NCBI GenBank assembly: GCA_023376005.1
Contig: CM042139.1
Location: 143,277,664 to 143,341,663, forward strand
Source: Doryteuthis pealeii
Lineage: Eukaryota > Mollusca > Cephalopoda > Myopsida > Loliginidae
DNA: 64,000 nt
Reading direction: 5' to 3'
Below, in pieces: positions 9,838 to 20,186 of the stretch. The translations under genes were made by a program, and so were the position numbers. The stretch's first letter is position 1. Every line of letters starts with the position of its first letter. Under the pieces are notes generated by a model that saw nothing but the letters and a program-made list of their open reading frames with translations, was not told where the DNA came from and did not search any database.

Positions 9838-10100
9838 CACCCGGGACATAATGGCTATCATTATAGGAAATGAACCAGGGGACCTGAGTTCAAATCCAGG
9901 ATGAGACTATTTGCATTTTTACATAGCACTAATACATTCAGGAAAGGTATGAATCCAACTATTCTCCCTCCAGCTATGAGTAAATAGTAGCACAGACTGG
10001 GCTCTTTAATCTTTGTAAGCTAACTAATCTAGGAGAAAGAAAACCTGTTGCACTTCACTTAAAAATTGTGTTAAAAATGTGTGTCCTATCCTGTTCATGG
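9838..10100 (+). mobile_element. SINE family A
   Basis: Head with 'cataatggctatcattatagg' and B box GAGTTCAAATCCAGG, family A body, and 3' end 'ttcatggcagaaggattgg'. Confidence 0.85.
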
Positions 10101-10207
10101 CAGAAGGATTGGACATATACATACATATATATAGGAGTAAATATGGAAATAAATCCAACAATATTAAGAAATTTGAAAAAAAAGTGTTCCAAAATAAAGA
10201 TGAATTT

Positions 10208-10260
10208 ATTTATCGACGCTTAAACATTTCAGTTTATTTAAACCTTCATCAGGATAGATT
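10208..10260 (-). ncRNA. Hammerhead ribozyme motif (type I, GUC site)
   Basis: On the minus strand, core CTGATGA lies at 10252-10246 and GAA at 10230-10228. Stem II is GTTT/AAAC with an AAAT loop (one bulged G). Stem III is ATG/CGT with a TTTAAG loop (one G-U pair). C at 10215 is the nucleotide at the cleavage site, and TATC (10256-10253) pairs with GATA (10214-10211) for stem I. All core residues are present but stems are short. Activity is predicted, not shown. Confidence 0.65.
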
Positions 10261-10369
10261 ATGGAGTGAAGAAATTGATGGATGTTTTGTAGATGACAGG
10301 AGTTAGAAAAAAAAAACTAACTCTAACTCCTGTCATCTACAAAACATCCATCAATTTCTTCACCATAAT

Positions 10370-10417
10370 CTATCCTGATGAAGGTTTAAATAAACTGAAA
10401 CGTTTAAGCATCAAAAA
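10370..10417 (+). ncRNA. Decayed hammerhead motif, plus-strand partner
   Basis: Core CTGATGA at 10375-10381, the same stem II and GAA at 10397-10399, but stem III has a C-A mismatch and the stem I strand after the site reads AAAA instead of GATA. Probably inactive. Confidence 0.5.
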
Positions 10418-10448
10418 ATAAATTCATCTTCGTTTTTCAAATTTCTTA

Positions 10449-10450
<2 letters not shown>

Positions 10451-10499
<49 letters not shown>

Positions 10500-10500
10500 C
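10451..10500. repeat. (AT)n microsatellite
   Basis: Uninterrupted AT run. Confidence 0.95.
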
Positions 10501-10544
10501 ATCTAATTTTATATATACAAAGGCATACTTGAATAGTAAAGTAA

Positions 10545-10781
10545 AGCCAGCAAAGTGGCTTATTGTGGTTATCAGCCAGATAGTGAGGGAGCCTATCCTC
10601 TTTTCACAAGAGCTAGATCAGGGAGATTGTTTTTGTGCTTCAGGTGGAGTGCCTCACCTATCATCAGCTACATACTTTACTGCACCAATCCAGGCTGTGC
10701 TACCTATGCACTGAGTTAGTGAGGGCTGTTATTGAACTTGGAATATTGTGGTTCCTAGACGGATGCTCTACAATTGTGTGT

Positions 10782-10782
<1 letters not shown>
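10545..10782 (-). mobile_element. SINE family C, minus copy
   Basis: Reverse-complement family C with the body motif 'gagggagcctatcc' and a decayed tRNA head at the 3' side ('gttcctagacggatgctcta'). Confidence 0.8.

Positions 10783-10822
<40 letters not shown>
10783..10822. repeat. (AT)n microsatellite
   Basis: AT run after the SINE. Confidence 0.95.
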
Positions 10823-10824
<2 letters not shown>

Positions 10825-11374
10825 ATTTTATAGTAGTGAGCAAAATTTTCCAATGTCTTCAGCTTTAAAAAGTAGACATTGAATAAACAGTAGAAAAAAA
10901 ATACAAAGAAGCTTTTTGCATACCTAAAAAATACATGGTAAGAGTCCAGGAGAACTTAAAAAAATCGAAAAAAACGGAATAGGAGAGATTCTCAAGATAA
11001 TAGTGATACGTTTGTACCTGTAGATAAGAATTGTCAAAATTATCTGATAAGGGGAGGGCTATGAAGACCAAAGAAAAAGGTTTTTTTTTATTATTCATTT
11101 ATGTTTTTTTTTTTTTTGTAGAATATGTCTGCTAGAATTGGAATTCCAGAAAATATTGTTGTCAAAACAACACTTGGAATTTTTATCTTTTCAATTCCTA
11201 TATTTCTATCTTTTTCCTTTTTTTTTACACATACCAAAAAAAATTTTTTTAAATAAAATGGATCTATCAAAAAAAAAAAAAAAAGAAAAAAGATAATGCA
11301 TTAAATTTTATTTATTTTAAGACATTCAATTCTTTTAAAACATTTTAAAACTGGTTTCAATCTCTTCAAATTTA
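10823..11374. other. Unique AT-rich sequence
   Basis: Homopolymer-rich. No supported gene. Confidence 0.4.
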
Positions 11375-11535
11375 TTCTGAAAACCTATAAGATAGCAGAG
11401 GTGGTCACTACTAGAATAGGCTCAGTCCTAATTAGTGACCATCCTTTACACATTAATATATTACTTAATTATTTGTTGTGTTTTTTTAATAAAAATGTAA
11501 TGTGTTAAAATAAACATCTTTCTTTCTTTCTACCA
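11375..11535 (+). repeat. Dispersed repeat J
   Basis: Shares 'agcagaggtggtcactacta' and 'aataggctcagtcctaat' with 58800-58975, and both copies end with AATAAACATCTTTC plus a pyrimidine tail. A short minus fragment is at 51655-51692. The fixed 3' end and tail suggest a retroposed unit. Confidence 0.65.
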
Positions 11536-11740
11536 AAAGCAATTCTTTATTATAGTTTAAAATACAGTTTTTCTGCTTAGACAATCAATTTTAACTTGCA
11601 ATTTTCTTCATCTAATTCTTTTTACTCTGAAGTATCATTAAAAACATTAAATCATTAAAAACATAATAGAACATAGAAACAATGTAAATATTTTGACAAA
11701 TATAAAGTTTTAGTTTTTCATATTTCATATAAAGTATTTA
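11536..11740. other. Unique AT-rich sequence
   Basis: Nothing recognised. Confidence 0.35.
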
Positions 11741-11831
11741 ATATCAAAGATTTTAAAATTCCATTCTCATAGAACATATATATGTGTGTCAATATGTTCT
11801 ATGAAAATGGAATTTTAAAATCTTTCATATC
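11741..11831. repeat. Imperfect inverted repeat (hairpin)
   Basis: Arms 11741-11779 and 11792-11831 pair with only a few mismatches around a GTGTGTC-containing loop. Probably a short fold-back element. Confidence 0.8.
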
Positions 11832-11844
11832 AAAATTTTGATAA

Positions 11845-12085
11845 TGGAGGTGCATGTGTAATCGTCATAGGAAATGGACATGGTGAGATAATTTCAAATC
11901 CTGGACGAGGCTGGTTGCCTTTCACATATCACTGATACCCTTGGGAAAGGTATGCATCCAACTATTCTCCCTCCAGCTATGGATAAATAGTAGGAAAGTG
12001 GGCTCTGTAACTTTGGTTAGGCAACCAGTCTAGAAGAAGGAAAACTCTGAACTCAAACCTATTTATGTGGAGAGGTTAGTACATG
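11845..12085 (+). mobile_element. SINE family A
   Basis: Head with 'gtgtaatcgtcataggaaatgg', B box TTCAAATCCTGG, family A body and the 'gtggagaggttagta' end. Confidence 0.85.
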
Positions 12086-13430
12086 TATACATCTAGTGTA
12101 AAATATAAAATAAAGAAATCAGAAACAGAATGAGATCAATGTATTTATTTGGCTAACAGTTCACTTTGAAGAAATACATGTTGATGTTGTATTTATTTCT
12201 AATATCCCAGTATTATTGCCAAAGAATAAGTTCCAACCATCAGTCCACACTTGACAATCATGGTAAACAAACAATGTATATATTCACCAAATTTCACTTA
12301 TTAACCAACAAATTTATAGTTAATAATAGAATACAAATCCTCATTTTTTCAGGTTGGGTTTTACCTTGATTGTCTTTGTTGGATCGACTGTTGACCAATT
12401 GTGACATTTACATGGGTAGTAGAAAAAAAATTAATATCAATTGATGAAAAAAAAAAAAAAAAAAGAAAGAAATTCCATTGATTAACTTTGATAGGATTCT
12501 TTCTTATGCTTTATATGAATAAATTTTCTTTTGAAATATTTTTTTTTGCAAGATAGAAGAATACATCAATCTATAGCTGTATTATATACAGTTTGATATT
12601 TATTGTATATTTCTGTCGCATATTTTCCAATTTTTGTCTTTCAACAATTAAAAAGTGTCAAAAAGTACATATAAAAAAAATTAAGTTATTTTTTAAAGAA
12701 AATTTTTTTTCTTATTAATTTTCTGTATTATTTAAAATCAAGACTTTTCATCTTTTTTTTTTTTGAATAGATAAAGATTGTTTCTTTTCGTAAATTTTTT
12801 ATATTTCTTTTTCTTCTTAATCTTGAGAAAGTGAATGTGCGATAAGCATTAAGATATCAATTATTGGACACATAAGAAAAAATAATTGGTTAGTAATCGT
12901 AATACTATTAGATAAAAAAAAAGTAATAAACTTCTTCTCTTGATCTCAGAAGGTTTTTTTTTTGTTATATTTTTATTGACTAGTTTACTCATCTTTGCGG
13001 ATTATTATTTGAACACAATTTTTTGGTTGATAATTTCCAATCTTCTTCACATAACATGAATTTATTATTGTATGTAAGACAAAAACCGAAAATTGTCAAC
13101 AGTTGTCAGTCTTTAGTAGATATATTTTATATATATATATTACATAAACCTCTACTATATACATATCATATAATAATATATGCATTATATAAATACATTA
13201 TCTGATGTCAATGCTCGTAGAACTTAAGTGTGATTTCCATTCATTGAAATAATTGCTCAAGCTACAAACTAAGGTGCTTTTTTCATAATTCAAAGTGATG
13301 TTAGATTGCATTGAAAAAGTTGAAGCAATATATTTTTCGCTACAGAACAAAGACATTATGTATAAATAGCATATGTTACTTAATTAAATTACTAAAGTCA
13401 GTCAAAAATTTTGCACTATTTGCATATGTG
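12086..13430. other. Unique AT-rich intergenic DNA
   Basis: Over 1.3 kb with poly-A/T tracts. The short open frames here have no recognisable motif. Confidence 0.4.
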
Positions 13431-13439
13431 CCGGTTTCC

Positions 13440-13715
13440 AGAATACAAGGAGTGCTTGAAAAGATTCCTTGGCGCCTGTCACATCAACCATCGCCATTGG
13501 TTCACCCTAGCTGAGAACCCTGATGTCTCTTCCTTTGAAAACACCTGCAGGGTCACTCACAAGGAAAAAAGGGTATAGAAGGTAGAACCACAACACAATG
13601 CCATCAAATCCTGACCAGACCTTCTGCTGTAGCCAGTGCAACCGAGCCTGCCTATCCTGCATAGGCATTATCCGCCACAAACATGCCTGCAATCAATGTG
13701 GGCCACCCCCTTAAT
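13440..13715 (+). pseudogene. LINE ORF2 C-terminus with zinc-finger end
   Basis: Encodes QECLKRFLGACHINHRHW, matching the region just before the C-terminus of a jockey-like LINE. After a frameshift comes QTFCCSQCNRACLSCIGI, then IRHKHACN, the Cys/His finger that closes this LINE family's ORF2. The same family supplies 20187-21360 (minus) and 53020-53210 (plus). Truncated and shifted, so dead. Confidence 0.75.
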
Positions 13716-13811
13716 CATCATTCACAAAGCCAAGCCATGAATTTCTGGAATAAACTCCAGGAACTTGAGAGAATTAAACTGATGCCATGCAATCATATAA
13801 TCTAGACCTAG

Positions 13812-14611
13812 CTCACTTCCTGCACTTATGACACTTCAACAATCAAGACAAGATGGAAGCTTTAGCAAGTGATTTCTTCATCTTGAAGAACTGGTAACCA
13901 CATGGGATCAAAGAATTTGCAGAGAGGTAGCTTTACTCAACATGTAGTTCATAGATAATATTCTGATCTATGACTCACTTCCTGTGCCCATGATGCTTCA
14001 ACAACCAAGAGGAGGTGGTAGATTCAATGAATAAGTCCTTTGCCATTAAGTACAAGAACTGGTATCAGTGTGGGATCAGAGAACTGGCATAAAGGTAGAT
14101 TCACCCAGCATACAGTACAGACTGTGCTCTCTCAGATTATAACTTGTTCTGATCAATTGCTCACTTCCTGTGCACACAATACTTCAACAACCAAAAGGAA
14201 GGGGAAGTTTCAGTGATGGGGTTCTTTGCCTTGAAGACAAGAACTGGTATTAGTGTGGAATCAAAGAACTGGCAGAAATGTGGCTTCACCCAGGATATGG
14301 TCCAGACCGTGCTCCCTCAGATTATTACTTGTTCTGATCAATTACTCACTTCTTGTATTTGTAACACTTCAACAACCAAGAGAGGGTTGAAGCTTCAGTT
14401 AAGGGTTTGTTTGCCTTAAATGACAAGTACTGGTATCAACCAGTTCTTGTCCTTTAAGCTCACTTCCTGTGCTAGCAATGGTTCAACAACTAAGAGGAGG
14501 TAGAAGGGGTTCTTCATGCTGAAGGACAAGAACTGGTATCAGGGTGGAATCAAAGAACTGGCAGAAAGGTGGCTTCAAACAGTGCAATATGATGGCCTCT
14601 ATTTTGAATGA
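13812..14611 (+). pseudogene. Tandem array of mariner transposase C-terminal segment
   Basis: Five consecutive units begin with CTCACTTCCTG at 13812, 13974, 14160, 14345 and 14459 (spacings 162, 186, 185, 114). Each covers the mariner-like segment from the DYxLF block through AHFLC-xxFNNQEEVE and LKxKNWYQ-GIKELAERW. Only the last unit continues to the true end, RWLQTVQYDGLYFE then stop at 14609-14611. Every unit carries frameshifts, so no protein is made. Confidence 0.75.
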
Positions 14612-16013
14612 TTGGCTGCTTTTGTGTTAACTTGAAGAATAAAGCAAATAAGTTATCAAAATATTGCAAAACCTTTGACTCACAATAGCTTGGGAATTCG
14701 TGTTTTAAAGTTGGATTATCTTTTTTGTTTATAACACGCATGTGTATTGGCATGTTTCACCTTACTGGGTGTCTGACCATTGTGTTTTGGTGGCACGGCA
14801 CACATACTATTGATTCACAAAGTTAAAGCAATTATAACATTAAATGGAAACCAGTCTTTACTATCCCACATTCCAATGATGCAGATATTTTTAAAAGCAG
14901 TTTTCCAATCAGATCAGATTATAACATTATATTAAAAAAAAAAAAAAATTAAAAAAAGACAAAATAATTATACAATGGAGATTAGAAATATGCTGTTATG
15001 TTTTTTTCTCTCTTTTCTTTTTTTTATTATTTTTTATTCATGCTTCATCTGCTGTCATTTTAATTTTTTAAAATAATAAAACAAGAAAATAATAATTATA
15101 ATAATAATAATAATAATAATAATAAGTTCACTTTTCAAAACTTAAAAAAAATTCATTTTTATTCCTCAAGGAATGCCTTGTTTTAAAGTTTTGTGAATAC
15201 TTTTTATAGAGTCTGCAGTGGTTACTGAAAGACTTGCTCAAGATCTGTTGCAGCTATTCTAAAACTTAACCCAACCCTGTATCAATGGGGTTGACAACAG
15301 GGTTGATGAAAAAAACTAATATATCACAAGATCATTGCAAACAACTCTTAAGAAAAAAAGTTATAAGTTTTTTCAATTATCTATTTTTATTGGCATGTAT
15401 AAGAGTTGCTTATGTAAAGTTTCAATCATTTACTAGCAATTATATATGACTGTGCAAATATGATTAATGAAAAAGTGAATTGTTTCATTATTTAAAAAAA
15501 ATTATCAACCAGGCAAACAATTATATCAAATTCATCTATGTCATCCTGGTTATTTCTTAAAGGGAAAACTACTCAGAAATAAGAAATATTTCAACTGTTT
15601 CTCTTAGTTCTTAAAACAATTAGTTGCAATTTTGGGGAAAAATATATATATATTTGGGATTGCAGTATTTACAAATGACTAGGAGCTGTAACACTTTCTT
15701 GGTTACCATTAGTTTTCCACAATAATGAAGGAGACGTTATAATCTACAATTTTTGGACTAATTAAGCAACAATTGATTAATTTGTTGACATTTAGACAGA
15801 TTGAACTCTTTGAAATATCTCAAAGATAATCCAGTGATCACTTGTGTTGCTTTTTTCTATCAACAAACAACATTGAATTTATTTAATCAGTGCAGCTCTA
15901 GTTTACTTATATTACAATGAGAATTTTCATAGTCAGTTGAAAATCTTTCATATTTACAAAATATTGCACAAACAAAATTGTTCATCAATATAATTCAATT
16001 GCTTGAGTTGTTA

Positions 16014-16015
<2 letters not shown>
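14612..16015. other. Unique AT-rich DNA with (TAA)n
   Basis: A (TAA)n run lies at 15098-15124. No gene seen. Confidence 0.4.

Positions 16016-16017
<2 letters not shown>

Positions 16018-16072
<55 letters not shown>
16018..16072. repeat. (TAA)n microsatellite
   Basis: Long trinucleotide run. Confidence 0.95.
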
Positions 16073-16099
16073 TAATCAAAAAGATGTTTTAGAGAATAA

Positions 16100-16505
16100 A
16101 AAAAAGAAATATTCTTTGGTATTGCACAATCCAAGTAGATACCTCAATCCAGGCCAGGAGATCAGATCTACTCAGCATCAAAAAAAAAAAAAAAAAAAAA
16201 CATTTATCAGGTAGATGTTGCTTTTCAGCAAACCATGGAATCAAATTGAAAAAGAGTGACAAGCTGAATAAATATTTTACCTTGCCAGAGAACTGAAAAA
16301 AATGTGGAATATCAAGGTGAAAATTATACCCATCATCATCAGAGCACTTGGAAGAGTCTAAAAAAAGCATGGCTCAAAAGATTGGAATAATTGGCAATTA
16401 TAGGAAGGATTGAAACCTGATGATGATAATATCAAAATCAAATCAACAAGAGTGCATGCTCTGTTGAAATACTGAAAAGTGTTGCTGTCACTTGAGATTT
16501 ATTGA
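16100..16505 (+). pseudogene. LINE 3' ORF fragment
   Basis: Encodes WYCTIQVDTSIQARRSDLL, then after a poly-A and stops LARELKKMWNIKVKIIPIII and RALGRV, the same C-terminal block as the LINE at 7771-9012. Heavily decayed. Confidence 0.75.
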
Positions 16506-16529
16506 CAGCGACTAGAAACTACTATATTA

Positions 16530-16700
16530 TTTAAATTTTTCAGACTATTATCCTCATCTTTATTGTTATATACACAATGTTTTGGCTGATGTCCATTCCA
16601 CCTTTCTTCAAGTGTTTCTTGTCAAACTCAGGAACCTCCTTGTCAAATTCAGGAACTTTCTTGATAAGCCTTCATGTCATACGACATAAAGACTCTTGAA
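16530..16700 (-). mobile_element. SINE family E tail, minus copy
   Basis: Minus-strand family E 3' part: GACAAGAAACACTTGAAGAA, a decayed middle, an AACATTGTGTATATAACAAT segment and a GATGAGGATAATAGTCTG-like end. It pairs with an inverted copy at 17070-17200. Confidence 0.65.
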
Positions 16701-17069
16701 TACACGCTGCTAAGAACTGATTTTTTCGGAAGAACTTTCTCAACTTCTGGTTGATATAATATGAATGCTCCTGAGTACATGCTGCTAAGAACTGAGGCAG
16801 ATCTGCTCAAAGAATGCATATATAAAGTGAACAATTTGCATTCCACTGGTGCTTTTTCACTATCTTTACAGACAATTTGAAATAGGAAACTTTGTCTCAT
16901 GTTTCACCCATATGATGTGAAATAGAACCTTATCCTCTCTGCTAGTTACAAGGGGGAGGGCTGAAAAGTTCATGGGCTGACATGCTGTTGATGACGTTTT
17001 TTTTACCAATGGAATCCAAGTACTGTAACACCGTTGGAAGAAGTATGACATGTAGGGTTCTGAGTTTGA

Positions 17070-17200
17070 TAAAAAAACATCTGAAGAAGGCTGGAGGGGA
17101 GATCAACTGAAATGTTTTATATATAACAATGAAGATGAGGACAACAGTCCGATAAAATTTAGATGATAAAAATTATCAAGCGTCATCTCAAAAATTCAGA
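17070..17200 (+). mobile_element. SINE family E tail, plus copy
   Basis: Carries CTGAAGAAGGCTGGAGGGG, a GAAATGTTTTATA segment and 'aacaatgaagatgaggacaa', followed by 'gtccgataaaattta'. The two inverted copies bracket about 370 bp containing related 'actcaggaac' units. Confidence 0.65.
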
Positions 17201-17915
17201 ATATAGAAACTATTGATTTGAAAAAAAAAAACATTCAAATAATGGCAAATAATTTTCAGAGGACTCATTATCATTCTTAGAATCCAAAACTTTTAGAATC
17301 AAACAATGATAATGATAAAATTTTAATATTAAAAGAAAATAGGTGAATATGTCAGATTTATGGAAAATTCTGCAATGGAATTCATAACAGAAGATTTCAA
17401 AAAAATAATTAAAAAGTTGGGTAGAAGTGGAAATGATATTTATAAAAAGCAATATTTCATGAACTCTTTTTTTATTTAAAAAAATCTAAGGCTAATAATG
17501 AAATTAATCTGGATATTGAACAATGTGCTTCACTTTATATCATTTCTTTCTTCAATTCTTTTATTTGTTTGTATATTTTTCCACTTTCTTATTGCAAATG
17601 GCGGCTAATTGAAAATGTTTTCTATTAAAAGAAAAAAAAGTTTGAGTTTTGAAAAAAAGTTATTTTTTAAATAATGAAGATGTTTTGTTTTTTTCATTTA
17701 ATTTATTCTTTTATGCTAAAATCTTTGGATTGAAAGTTTCCAGGTAAAGTGAAATTAAGACTTTTCAGAGTTTTAATAATTTTTTTTTTCATTTTTTCAG
17801 AATTCCTATCATTTTGATCAATGTTTTCATTTTTGTTTTTGAATGTTTCTCATACCTGCATTTTAATATAATTATGATTTTATTATTATGTTACTCCTTG
17901 TGAGTTTTTCACACT
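17201..17915. other. Unique AT-rich sequence
   Basis: No feature recognised. Confidence 0.35.
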
Positions 17916-17916
17916 A

Positions 17917-17985
17917 GTGTTAGTTGGCAGTCTTTCAATGGAGTCTGAGTGACAGCAGGTCTCCTCAAGTCTCCAGGGCTCTTCT
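17917..17985 (-). pseudogene. LINE 3' terminus, minus fragment
   Basis: On the minus strand, RRALET-GDLLSLRLH-KT matches the end of the LINE at 7771-9012. Only the last about 70 bp remain. Confidence 0.65.
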
Positions 17986-17987
17986 GA

Positions 17988-18060
17988 TAATTATTATTAT
18001 TATTATTATTATCATTATTATTATTATTAGTAGTAGTAGTAATAGTAGTAGTAGTAGAAG
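17988..18060. repeat. (TTA)n/(TAG)n microsatellite
   Basis: TTA run passing into TAG units. Confidence 0.9.
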
Positions 18061-18099
18061 TATGCAATTTTCAGCTTTACTTTCAGTTTTTTACAATCT

Positions 18100-18405
18100 C
18101 TCTCCGGGTCTTTACCCAAGACCTAGGTTGAGGGAAGTTAGTGATTATATGCATTCTATATTTTTGCTGCATTTTTTGGATGTTATTTTTTCAATCTCAT
18201 TGGTAGTACTCTTCTAAGGAGATGAGCAGTTCTGCAAAGTCTATTTTTTTTGTATTTCATATAGGCTGAGACTGTAAGTATCTTGTTAATGTGTTTATTT
18301 GTCCCTTTCTTGATCATACTAAGGGTTCCCATTACTATTGACATGTTCTTAGGTTTAAGGTGACTCATTTTTTCAATTTCTACTTCTAGGTCTTTGTACT
18401 TACTT
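18100..18405 (-). pseudogene. LINE ORF C-terminus, different subfamily
   Basis: On the minus strand, KYKDLEVEIEKMSHLKPKN, then MSIVMGTLSMIKKGTNKHIN and LCRTAHLLRRVLPM. This is the equivalent of the VVGALG...TALLGTARILRKVL block in a second LINE lineage. Truncated, with no upstream domain. Confidence 0.7.
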
Positions 18406-18439
18406 ACACATCACAGCTCTAATTGATGTATTTTTTTTT

Positions 18440-18512
18440 TACTGGAGTCTGAATGACAGCAAGTCTCTGCAGGTCTCCAGGACTCTTCTTAGTATCCTAG
18501 CCAATTATTATT
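18440..18512 (-). pseudogene. LINE 3' terminus, minus fragment
   Basis: The minus strand reads LARILRRVLET-RDLLSFRLQ-like, the terminal piece of the same family as 17917-17985. Confidence 0.65.
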
Positions 18513-18651
18513 ATTATTATTATGTTTTTTCTTTAGTATTCAGTTGGGTTTCATCCAGAGACCTAGTTGCTGGAAACAATGTAATACAAATAATGACAGC
18601 TTGGGTATTACATATATTATTTATATATAAATAAAACCTAAACTGTTATAC

Positions 18652-18652
<1 letters not shown>

Positions 18653-18718
<66 letters not shown>

Positions 18719-18735
18719 CGTGTGCGTGTGTGTGT
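18653..18735. repeat. (CATA)n-(AT)n-(GT)n microsatellite
   Basis: Compound simple repeat. Confidence 0.9.
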
Positions 18736-19162
18736 TCTTTGGCACATGATGATGGTAGTTTCTATGTTTCAGTTAGATATTATCATCATCATTATTATTA
18801 TGGGCCCTTAATGGTATAGGAATCCCCCAAAAGCTTGATAAATAATAGTTCAATTACTGTATTTCTATTGATGTTATACAATAATAAATATCACTAAATG
18901 TTAGAGGGGTCCCTTTAATGGGCCAAGTGGCTCACTTCTGAGTTCCTAAATATCTGTCTACAACCCTATCTATCTGATTTTTTTTTTTTTGAAATTTGTT
19001 TCTAAATCATTCCCTTGTGATAATTTGTTAATAACAGTCTGTATGTACTTATAAAATAGCATATTTTCATTCTTATATAGATGTAAATATTATTTGAAAC
19101 TTTGTAGGTAATAGTGACACAAAAAAAAAAGAAAGAATGTAATACAATAAAATATGTACATA
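18736..19162. other. Unique AT-rich sequence
   Basis: No feature recognised. Confidence 0.35.
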
Positions 19163-19221
19163 AGATTTCGAAAATATTTGCATCTATATTAAAAATATAG
19201 ATGCAAATATTTTCGAAATCT
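19163..19221. repeat. Perfect 28-bp hairpin
   Basis: Arms 19163-19190 and 19194-19221 are perfect reverse complements (first half begins AGATTTCGAAAATATTTGCA) with a 3-nt AAA loop. No other copy was noticed in the window. Confidence 0.9.
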
Positions 19222-20140
19222 AATGTCACTTAAATAAACTGGACATAAGTGGTTTCCTTTTGACAAACTTACTCAGTTGAGACGAAGACTTTGGTTAAAG
19301 GGGAGAGAATCCAAGCTCTAAAGGGAAACATTAAGAATTAATCTTTTTTAGTGTTAATCTGTTTTTGAGTACACTTCATATTTTAGTTCATTTAAAACTC
19401 CAGTTATTTCTTCTTTCTTCCTATTCATTATCCTATCAGCAGTAAATTTTTCATGCCACCCTCAGCACTCTGGTTGGTGGATGTGTTGAACGCATGCAGA
19501 AGCATAATTGACTTGAGTAAAGCAATTACATTTTGTCTTTTATAACAGATTCAGTAAGAGATAGAAAAACATTTTTATTATGTGATTATTGGAGAGTAGT
19601 TTGCCAAAGCATGCACTCATTTACTCTCTTCTCTATCAATCCAGTTGATAGATTTGATATTCCCTGTTGATAATCATTAAGCTACATACCCCATGTAGTT
19701 AACAAAACATAAATGAGAATAAAAGTAAAAAATAAAATAAAATAAAATAAAGACGGCTTCTTATCTCCTCTATCTCTTCTAAAATATTTTTCTTGTTGCT
19801 TTAGGGTGAGTCTGTGATAAACTGATAAGAATTATTTAAACGTTCAGCTCAAGATCAGTTTAAAAAAACTCCTTAAGTTCAATTTTTTTAAAGTTGTAAA
19901 CCAATGCTTTGAGATAATTAACTGAACTGTTAGTAATGAGCTAACTGAACATTAAAATTAAATCAGCAGCTAACTAATAAGTAAAATTAATTTAATTTGC
20001 AGTTAACTAAAATTAGATTAAATTAACTTATTTCATTATGTGGAAGCCTAAGACTTCATTCAGGTAATTTGTATTGTTATTCATCATTGTTATAATTTTT
20101 AACATTATGTGTTTAATTTAATTCTTAGATAGTTGATGGA
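19222..20140. other. Unique AT-rich sequence
   Basis: Includes a short (AAAAT)n near 19727. Nothing else recognised. Confidence 0.35.
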
Positions 20141-20186
20141 TTTTAATGGCATATCAACCGGTGAAGGGTTATTTTATGCCTAGAGG

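Larger units (their letters stand above)
10162..10450. mobile_element. Fold-back pair of a hammerhead-bearing element
   Basis: Two copies of a roughly 135-bp unit face each other, minus at 10162-10307 and plus at 10318-10450, with a short A-rich spacer. Each runs from a GACAGGAGTTAG-like end through a hammerhead-like block to GATAAATAAATTCATCTT and an AAATTTCTTAAT end. The arms match closely along their whole length. The unit resembles the terminal repeats of Penelope-like elements, which are known to carry hammerhead motifs; no reverse transcriptase is present. Confidence 0.75.
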
